A DNA stretch of 64,000 nt from contig NZ_PYGE01000025.1 of NCBI RefSeq assembly GCF_003014555.1, positions 1 to 64,000 of the forward strand, given 5' to 3'. The stretch is from Haloactinopolyspora alba. GTDB lineage: Bacteria; Actinomycetota; Actinomycetes; Jiangellales; Jiangellaceae. The translations under genes and the position numbers were made by a program. This document shows, piece after piece, positions 49,496 through 56,300 of this stretch. Numbering within the stretch: position 1 is the first letter of the stretch; each line of letters begins with the position of its first letter. The notes under the pieces are model-generated. The model searched no databases, had not been told where the DNA came from, and was given only the letters and a program-made list of their open reading frames with translations.

Positions 49496-51264
49496 CCACG
49501 ATCGCGGGTGAGCTGACCGCCGACGGCGAGCACATCGTGCTCGTCGCCGGTGGGTCGGACGTCGACGTCGCCGCGGCGGCCCGGCAGCTGAAGCTGCTGA
49601 CGCCGCTGATCTCGCAGTCGGACCCGCCCGGCGCGGTCACCCTGCCCGCGACGTGGCCCGCGGTCGTCCAGTTGACGCACGTCTACGGCGTCAGCTGGCG
49701 GCCCGGGCCGCGGCTGGTCGAGTGGACGCAGGAGGAGATCCGGCGCCGCAACGGGGGTGCGCCGGATCTCGCGTATACACCGCCGGACGGGCTGACGCCG
49801 TATCCGTGGCAACTCGAGGGCGCGCAGATGATCGCGTCGGTCGGGAAGGTGCTGCTGACCGACGAGCCCGGCACGGGCAAGACCATCACCGCAATCCTCG
49901 GCATCGTCGAGCGTGGCGGGCAGGACGATCCGGTGTGGCCGGTGGTGTGCGTCGTACCGGCGTCGGTCGTCGATCCGTGGGTCGAGGCGTGGCGAACGTG
50001 GGCGCCGGCCAGGCGCACAGTCGCCTGGCGCGGCACCCCGGCGCAGCGACGCAAGCTCGCCGGTACGGCCGACGTGTACGTTGCCAGTTACGACACCGCG
50101 CGCATCGACGCGCCACCCGAGGCGCACAGCCGCGGCGGCCGCCCCCTGCTCGACCTCGAGCCCGGCGCGGTGGTCGTCGACGAGTGCCACCTGATCAAGA
50201 ACCAACGGTCACTGCGCTCGCTCGCGGTGCGCCGGCTGACCCGGCACGCCGACACCGTCGTCGCGTTGTCGGGCACGCCGATCACCCACCACCCGGGCGA
50301 CCTGTGGCCGACGCTGGTCGCGCTCGAGCCGGCGGCCTGGCCGTCGCGTGAGCGGTGGGTCGACCGGTACTGCCAGAGCGTCTCCGGCGACTATGACGAA
50401 GAGATCATCGGGTTGCACCCGCACCGCGAGCCGGAGTTCCGCACCACGCTGCTCGGCGCCACCCGGCGTGTGGCGAAGGCCGACGTGCTCAGCCAGCTGC
50501 CGCCGAAGGTGTACTCGGTGCGCACGGTGGAGTTGCCGCAGGCGTGGCGCAAGATCTACGACGATGTCGAGTCGAAGATGCTCGCCGAGCTGCCCGACGG
50601 CGAGGAGCTGTCGGTCATGTCCGTGCTGGCTCAGCTCACGCGGCTGTCGCAGCTGGCCTCGGCGGCGGCGGACATCGCGGTCTCGACGGAGGTCGACGAG
50701 GACGGTGTCGAGCACGAGCACGTCACCGTCACGCTGAAGCGCCCGTCATGGAAGGTCGACGCGCTGCTCGAGGTTCTCGCCGAACGCCCCGGACAGGCCG
50801 TCGGCGTGTTCGCGCCGTCGCGTCAGCTCATCACGCTGGCCGGCGAGGCCGCGGCCAAGGCTGGCTACCGCGTCGGCTACGTCGTCGGCGGTCAATGCAT
50901 GACCGAGCGCACCGAGACCGTAAACGCGTTCCAGTCCGGCGAGCTCGACGTCATCTGCTGCACCACCGGCGCCGGCGGCGTCGGGCTCACCCTCACCGCC
51001 GCGCGCACCGCGGTGTTCCTGCAGCGACCGTGGTCGATCGTCGAGGCGATGCAGGCCGAGGACCGGTTCCACCGGATCGGCTCCGAACAACACGACTCCA
51101 TCGAAATCGTCGACGTCGTCGCCGCGCGCACCATCGACACCCGCGTGCGCGCCGTCCTGCGCGAGAAGGCCGGCCAGCTCGGCGACCTGGTCCAAGACCC
51201 ACGCATCGTCACCGAGCTGCTCGGCGGCACACCCGAATCCACGCCAGATCGAAAGGCGGCGTAG
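49492..51264 (+). CDS. SNF2-type superfamily II helicase/ATPase
   Basis: A 590-residue helicase. N-terminal extension of about 100 residues, then Q-like LTPYPWQLEGAQM, Walker A LLTDEPGTGKT (Lys130), DECH box at 230-233 with the SNF2-type VVDECHLIKN, motif III ALSGTPITHHPGDLW, and helicase C-terminal motifs AGGVGLTLTAART and QAEDRFHRIGSEQ. Phage SNF2 enzymes are usually linked to replication restart or recombination. The GTG start overlaps the preceding stop by 4 nt. Confidence 0.92.
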   Translation: MTTIAGELTADGEHIVLVAGGSDVDVAAAARQLKLLTPLISQSDPPGAVTLPATWPAVVQLTHVYGVSWRPGPRLVEWTQEEIRRRNGGAPDLAYTPPDGLTPYPWQLEGAQMIASVGKVLLTDEPGTGKTITAILGIVERGGQDDPVWPVVCVVPASVVDPWVEAWRTWAPARRTVAWRGTPAQRRKLAGTADVYVASYDTARIDAPPEAHSRGGRPLLDLEPGAVVVDECHLIKNQRSLRSLAVRRLTRHADTVVALSGTPITHHPGDLWPTLVALEPAAWPSRERWVDRYCQSVSGDYDEEIIGLHPHREPEFRTTLLGATRRVAKADVLSQLPPKVYSVRTVELPQAWRKIYDDVESKMLAELPDGEELSVMSVLAQLTRLSQLASAAADIAVSTEVDEDGVEHEHVTVTLKRPSWKVDALLEVLAERPGQAVGVFAPSRQLITLAGEAAAKAGYRVGYVVGGQCMTERTETVNAFQSGELDVICCTTGAGGVGLTLTAARTAVFLQRPWSIVEAMQAEDRFHRIGSEQHDSIEIVDVVAARTIDTRVRAVLREKAGQLGDLVQDPRIVTELLGGTPESTPDRKAA

Positions 51265-51266
51265 GC

Positions 51267-52052
51267 ATGGCGATCGCAATAGCTGCCAAGATCACGATTC
51301 TCAAGATGCTCGCCTCCGGCCGGGACGCGGAGTTCGTCGCCTCGGCTGTACCGGACGCCGGGCTGACTGCCAGCGGCGTGGAGCACCTCGGCGCGGAGCA
51401 CGGTTACCCGGACCGCGACAAGCTCGCATGGGCCGTAGACATCCTCGAGAAGCAGAAGCTCCGCGAGGCACGCGCCGAGGTGCCGCCGGCGAAGGCGTCC
51501 GCACCTGCCCGCCGTGTTCACGCCGCTGAGACGACCGGATTCCAGAATACGGCCTCGGACGTGAACCATGATCGACTGGATTCCAGTCGCCGTGAACCCG
51601 CGCCGCCGGCGGTCGACGAGCTGATCGCCCAGGCACGGGAGAGCGGCAAGGCGCGCACTCGCAACCTCGGCGCCAGGATCGAAGGCCTCGTCGACGACCT
51701 GCGTCGCCGGCTCGACTCCGAGGAAGAGGAGGCGCGGCAAGCAGCCGAGCGTGAGGCCGAGCGGACCGCCGCCCTCGAGGAGGTCCGCCGGCTCGAAGAG
51801 CAGCTTGAGGCGGCGCGGAAGAAGGCGCGGAAGTTCAAGAACGCTCCCGGTGGCAACGGCCGTGCCGCCGTCACCCGCTCACCGTCGGCCGAGTCACGCA
51901 CACCAGGCGGCAAGGCGGCCCAGGCCGCGCTCGACTACAACGCCGCCGAGGTCCGCGCGTGGGCACGCGAGAACGGCATCGAGTGTCCCACCCGCGGGCG
52001 GTTCTTACCCCGGGGTGTCGTCGACGCGTGGAGGGAGGCGACAGCGTCATGA
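51267..52052 (+). CDS. Phage Lsr2-like DNA-binding protein
   Basis: A 261-residue protein. The last 35 residues (NAAEVRAWARENGIECPTRG followed by RFLPRGVVDAWREA) match the AT-hook-like DNA-binding domain of Lsr2, the actinobacterial xenogeneic silencer, here with C-P-T-R-G-R in place of the common R-G-R loop surroundings. A long charged coiled coil (about residues 135-200, SEEEEARQAAEREAERTAALEEVRRLEEQLEAARKKARKFK) precedes it. The N-terminal 70 residues are helical. It may oligomerise through the coiled coil and compete with, or mimic, host Lsr2. Confidence 0.75.
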   Translation: MAIAIAAKITILKMLASGRDAEFVASAVPDAGLTASGVEHLGAEHGYPDRDKLAWAVDILEKQKLREARAEVPPAKASAPARRVHAAETTGFQNTASDVNHDRLDSSRREPAPPAVDELIAQARESGKARTRNLGARIEGLVDDLRRRLDSEEEEARQAAEREAERTAALEEVRRLEEQLEAARKKARKFKNAPGGNGRAAVTRSPSAESRTPGGKAAQAALDYNAAEVRAWARENGIECPTRGRFLPRGVVDAWREATAS

Positions 52053-52369
52053 CGTGCGTGGTCTGCGATCGCGCGATGCGGCCGAAACGCGCCACCCCCG
52101 CTGACTATCCGGGAACGGTGCCTCTCGGTCACCACGGCATGTGCAGCGGCTGTGCTCGTCGACGAGCTCGCGGCGTCTCCGGTCCCGCCGGCACCTACGA
52201 CCCGGCGTACGTGGTGGGAGAGGTTGACCACCTGATCGGCACCGACGAGCCGGACAACATCGCGCGCCGCCTCGGCTACGGCCACCTCGACTCGCTTACG
52301 AGCGTGCTCACGCGCCAGCACCGGCACGACTTGGTCGAACGACTCACGAGGACGGAGCAGCTCGCATGA
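52049..52369 (+). CDS. Phage zinc-ribbon protein
   Basis: A 106-residue protein. CVVCDRAMRPKRATPADYPGTVPLGHHGMCSGCARR has two C-x-x-C pairs 25 residues apart, a zinc ribbon. The second half (VVGEVDHLIGTDEPDNIARRLGYGHLDSLTSVLTRQHRHDLVERL) is helical and looks like a small helix-turn-helix domain. ATG 52049 overlaps the Lsr2-like stop. Possibly a transcription-associated factor. Confidence 0.65.
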   Translation: MTCVVCDRAMRPKRATPADYPGTVPLGHHGMCSGCARRRARGVSGPAGTYDPAYVVGEVDHLIGTDEPDNIARRLGYGHLDSLTSVLTRQHRHDLVERLTRTEQLA

Positions 52370-52382
52370 AGATCGTCGGAGT
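52363..52382 (+). repeat. 20-bp direct repeat, left copy, flanking the inserted cassette
   Basis: CGCATGAAGATCGTCGGAGT is identical to 52875-52894. It contains the first 17 nt of the resolvase gene. The left copy is followed by unrelated sequence, so the start of the gene was duplicated when the cassette entered. Confidence 0.9.
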
Positions 52383-52385
52383 GGG

Positions 52386-52820
52386 TCAGTCCAACTTGAC
52401 GGAGAACGTCTTTGAACGCTTGGTATCCGAGAGATCGGGCTCGCAGTGCCAGGTCACTGTAACTGCCGGATTGCGGCGAGCGTCTTCAACGCGGATCCAC
52501 AACCGCTCGAAATACCCCCGCGGGAACTCGCTGAACCGAGGGGTCTGGCCGTCCGGCAATTCGAACTGGATGCCGTACGCCGATCCGTTGCCCTCGTTCC
52601 GCACGTCGAATTCTCCGTTACCGCGTGATTCGGGCTGCAAGTCCACTTGCGTGCTTCGGCGGTCTTCCAGCGCAATTCTGTCGCGTTCTTTCTCGACTTC
52701 CAGCGCCTGTTCTCCGGTGCGTGCTGAGCGCTCGGCAGCATTTGCGGAACGCTTGGCTATCAAGATCGACGCGACGCCGACGATCCCGCCGACCATGCCG
52801 ATGATGTCTGCCCAGTCCAT
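52386..52820 (-). CDS. Inserted reverse-strand membrane protein gene (moron-type cassette)
   Basis: A 144-residue protein, the only clearly leftward gene in the early/late region. One membrane helix at residues 6-22 (IIGMVGGIVGVASILIA), then a short charged coiled coil (RSANAAERSARTGEQALEVEKERDRIALEDRRS), then a beta-rich domain with NEGNGSAYGIQFELPDGQ. Orientation N-out or N-in is not decided. Base composition and codons are visibly less GC-biased than in the neighbours. It is framed by a 20-bp direct repeat. Function unknown; such independently expressed cassettes often serve the lysogen. Confidence 0.75.
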   Translation of the reverse strand: MDWADIIGMVGGIVGVASILIAKRSANAAERSARTGEQALEVEKERDRIALEDRRSTQVDLQPESRGNGEFDVRNEGNGSAYGIQFELPDGQTPRFSEFPRGYFERLWIRVEDARRNPAVTVTWHCEPDLSDTKRSKTFSVKLD

Positions 52821-52874
52821 GAGGCAGACGGTAGCGGACAGCCAGGACGAAATTGAGCCAAACCGGTCGGTTAG

Positions 52875-52894
52875 CGCATGAAGATCGTCGGAGT
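52875..52894 (+). repeat. 20-bp direct repeat, right copy, at the resolvase start
   Basis: Identical to 52363-52382; here it continues into the intact resolvase gene (ATG 52878). The interval between the two copies is 512 bp. Confidence 0.9.
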
Positions 52895-53339
52895 CGACCC
52901 GGGCCCGGTGCCTGGCATCGTCGCGTTGCTGGTCGACCGTACCCACATCACCGAGGTGCACGTCGCGCAGTGCTCGCCGGTGCTGGCGCTCGACGTGGTG
53001 AAGCTGCTGCTGGACGACGGCCCGCCGGCGCTCGTCGCCGTCGAGAAGTTCGTCGTCAGACAGCGCGCCGCGCGCTCACGTAGGCCCGACGCGGGCGAGG
53101 TCACCCGCGAGCTGATCGGAGCGATCGCCGACGTTGTGCTCGGCACCGACGACCGAATGGTCCAGCGCCCGGCCGCTGCGGTGAAGCCGTGGGCCACCGA
53201 CGAACGTCTCGACGCCGCCGGGCTGCTCACCACCACGAAGGGCATGCGCCACGCCCGCGACGCAGCCCGGCACGCCCTGTACGCCGCGGTCCGCGACGGC
53301 GGACTGCCCGATCCTCTGAGCCGAAAGGGCCATGCATGA
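52878..53339 (+). CDS. RuvC-like Holliday junction resolvase
   Basis: A 153-residue RNase H-fold nuclease. MKIVGVDPGPVPGIVALLVD carries the first catalytic Asp (D7), VAVEKFVV the Glu, and RHARDAARHALYAAV near the end the final acidic residue. Size and motifs match phage RuvC-like resolvases that cut branched DNA before packaging. Its stop overlaps the start of the replication protein gene. Confidence 0.82.
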   Translation: MKIVGVDPGPVPGIVALLVDRTHITEVHVAQCSPVLALDVVKLLLDDGPPALVAVEKFVVRQRAARSRRPDAGEVTRELIGAIADVVLGTDDRMVQRPAAAVKPWATDERLDAAGLLTTTKGMRHARDAARHALYAAVRDGGLPDPLSRKGHA

Positions 53340-56300
53340 CACCAGACCAGATCGAGGCCCTGAACGTCGCGCGGGCGCTGGCTTCGGCCGGCGTCCCGAT
53401 CTTTGTCGCGTACCCGGACGAGACCGAGCCGACGGGGTACAAGCTGCCGCCGCGGTGGCAGGACACCAGACCGGACCCGGCCGTGGTCGAGGTGTGGCGG
53501 CCGGGCATGGCGCTGTGCGCGGTGATGGGCTGCGGGCTCGACCTCGTCGACGTCGACCTGTACAAGGGCGCCACCCTCGACGCGATCGACGCCAAGCTGC
53601 CGACGTCCTACGGCTCGGCGGTCAGCGCCTCCGGCGGGGTGCACTCGTTCGTCCGCTCGATGGGCGTGCGGTCGAAAAACGGCGTGCTGCCCGGGCTGGA
53701 CATCAAGGCTGGCGCCCCGGACGGGCGCGGCCGCGGCTTCGCGTTCATCGCGCCGACGGTGCGGGTGTCGAAGTCGACCGGCCAGCCGAGCGCCTACCGA
53801 TGGGTGCAACCACCCGATCTGGCGCGGCTCGCGCAGTCCGGCCACGACCAGTCCGGCCACGACCAGTCCGGCGCCGCGCTGGCGCGGATGCTCGCCGAAC
53901 CCGCGCACACCGACACAACCGGCACGGTCGAGGACTTCATGAAGACCGGGCCGTGGCAGTCGCTGACGGCGAACCCGGAGGCGTTCTTCGCCGACGGCCG
54001 GAACAACGGGGTCGCGAAGCTGGCCGCCGCGCTGCGGGGGCGTGGCGGCTGGCAGTCCGACGACGCGGTCGCGGTGATGTACGCGCGAGTGTGGCCGCTG
54101 ATCGACCAAACCGCCGGCGGGCACGAGTTCACCGCGGACGAGTTCGAGTCGACGATCCGCGCGGCGTGGCGGCAGTACCCGGACGGCGCCGAACAGCGCG
54201 CCGTCGAGGCCGAGACGCCGCCGGATCCGGAAGCGCCGCAGCCGAACCCGGGCCGGTACTTCACCGAGAAGGGCAGGCTCAAGCCGAAGACCCTCGCCGG
54301 TGACGTCATGTACCTGGGCCCGTTGGCCAAGGGCGTCGACGACCGGGTGTGGCGCTACGCCGACGGCGTGTGGCGCCCGGCACCGGACATCATCCGCGAC
54401 CGCGCCACCCACCTGCTGGGCGAGCGGTACTCGGTCACGGCCACCGGCGCCGCGAGAGACATCGTGCTGGCCAACGTCACCGAGATCACATGCGATCCCG
54501 TCGAGCCGCTGATCAACTTCCGCAACGGACTGCTGGACTGGCGCACCGGCACCCTGCACCCGCACGACCCGGCCGTGCCGTCCACCGTGCAGCTGCCGAT
54601 CGACTACGCACCGGACGCCGCCGCGCCGCACTTCGAGCGGTTCCTGTCGCAGGTCGTGCCGGCCGACATGGTCGAGCTGGCGTGGGAGCTGATCGGCTAC
54701 CTGATGTACTCCGGCAACCCGCTGCACAAGGCGGTCATGCTCACCGGGCACGGCCGCAACGGCAAGGGCACGTTCCTGCGCGTCATCACCGCGCTACTCG
54801 GCCGGGCGAACATCACCAACGTCAGCCTGCACGACCTCATGAACACCCGCTTCGCGACGGCGTCGCTGTTCGGGAAGCTCGCCAACATCGCCGGTGACAT
54901 CGACGCCGGCTACCTCGAGAACACCGCCACGTTCAAGGGCATCACCGGCGGCGACACGATCTCCGCCGAGCACAAGGGCCGCGACCGGTTCGACTTCACG
55001 CCGTGGGCCGTGCCGGTGTTCAGCGCGAACAAGATCCCGGCCTCGGCCGACACCACGGCCGGCTACCTGTCCCGCTGGTTGGTGGTGCCGTTCCCGCACT
55101 CGTTCGCCGGCCGCGAGGACCGCCACCTCGGCACGCGGCTGCAGTCACCGGACGAGCTCGCCGGCATCGCCGCCCGCGGGATCGCCGCCCTGCCGCGGCT
55201 GCTCGAACGCGGTGACTTCGAGGAGACCGAATCCGGCAGCACCGCGATGGCCGAGTTCGTCCGCCGCGTCGACCAGGTCCGCACCTGGCTGCACGACTGC
55301 ACCGACCTCGACCCCGCACACCCGTGGGTCGGCCGCACCGACCTGTACGAGGCGTATAAGCGGTGGGCCGCACGCGACGGCCACAAGCCCGTCAAGGCGT
55401 CGGAGTTCTACGACCGGCTCGAAGCCGCCGGCGCCGAACCGGCCAAGGTCCGCGGAGTACGCGGCTTCAGAGGCATCCGGATCACCGATCAAGGGTGGGC
55501 ACAGGGGGCAGCGCTCACTGCACCGAGTCTGACCGGCGACAACGCAAATCAGGGGGCAGAGGGGGCGGGCAATCCGAACTGGAATTCGGCTCAGGAATCC
55601 GGCGACATCCAGGGGGCAGGTGCTCGGCCCGCATCTGCCCCCGCACCTGCCCCCTCGCCCCCGAAAGACCCAGATGTTGCGGACAGCGCAACAGATGACT
55701 CCCGGGGGGCAGACGCACCTGCCCCCACCTTGACCGGCGAAAACGACACCCAGGGGGCAGAGGGGGCAGATACTCCCTACCCCCCGCACGCGCGCGGGCG
55801 TGTGAGAGACGAAAAAAAGCGGGTAGGGGCTGTACCTGCCCCCTCTGCCCCCTTGATCAACAAGGATTCGGCGCACTCGGCGCGAATCACCGCGACCCTG
55901 CTGGGTGACCCGCCGCCGGCCGAGTCGGAGCAACCAAGCCCGAAAGCCGCAGCCCGGGCGGCGGCGCGGGAAGCCGCCGTCGCGGACGCAGCCGGCGCCG
56001 ACGTGGCCTTACCCGCGGTGGTGGTGCGCGATGGCACGACCACACCGATCCAGCTCACGCAGGCCGCCGAGCTTCTCGCCACCGTCACGACCGCCGGGCA
56101 GGCGCTCACTGTCGATGTCGAGACCACCGGCTTCCCGGTCGGGCACGCCGAGTACGCGCTGCGAACCGTCCAGCTGGGTACCGCTGACTTCGCCGTTGTC
56201 CTCGACGCGACCGACACAGGGCAGGCTGAGGCCGCGCGCACGGCGCTCGCGGCCGCGGCGCGGTTGCACGCGCACTCCGCGACCGCGGATCTGGTGCCGC

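Noticed and set aside
52366-52881. Plus-strand frame beginning MKIVGV
   Set aside because: Only its first six residues resemble the resolvase; the rest is antisense to the inserted membrane-protein gene. It is the chimeric by-product of the insertion, not a gene.
53836-53870. Tandem 15-bp repeat (SGHDQ twice) in the replication gene
   Set aside because: A short in-frame duplication in a loop of the prim-pol region; no sign of a regulatory or mobile role.
55145-55933. Minus-strand frame with repeated CPLCPL motifs
   Set aside because: It is the antisense of the repeat-rich linker of the replication protein; the apparent cysteine motif comes from GGGGGCAG repeats.
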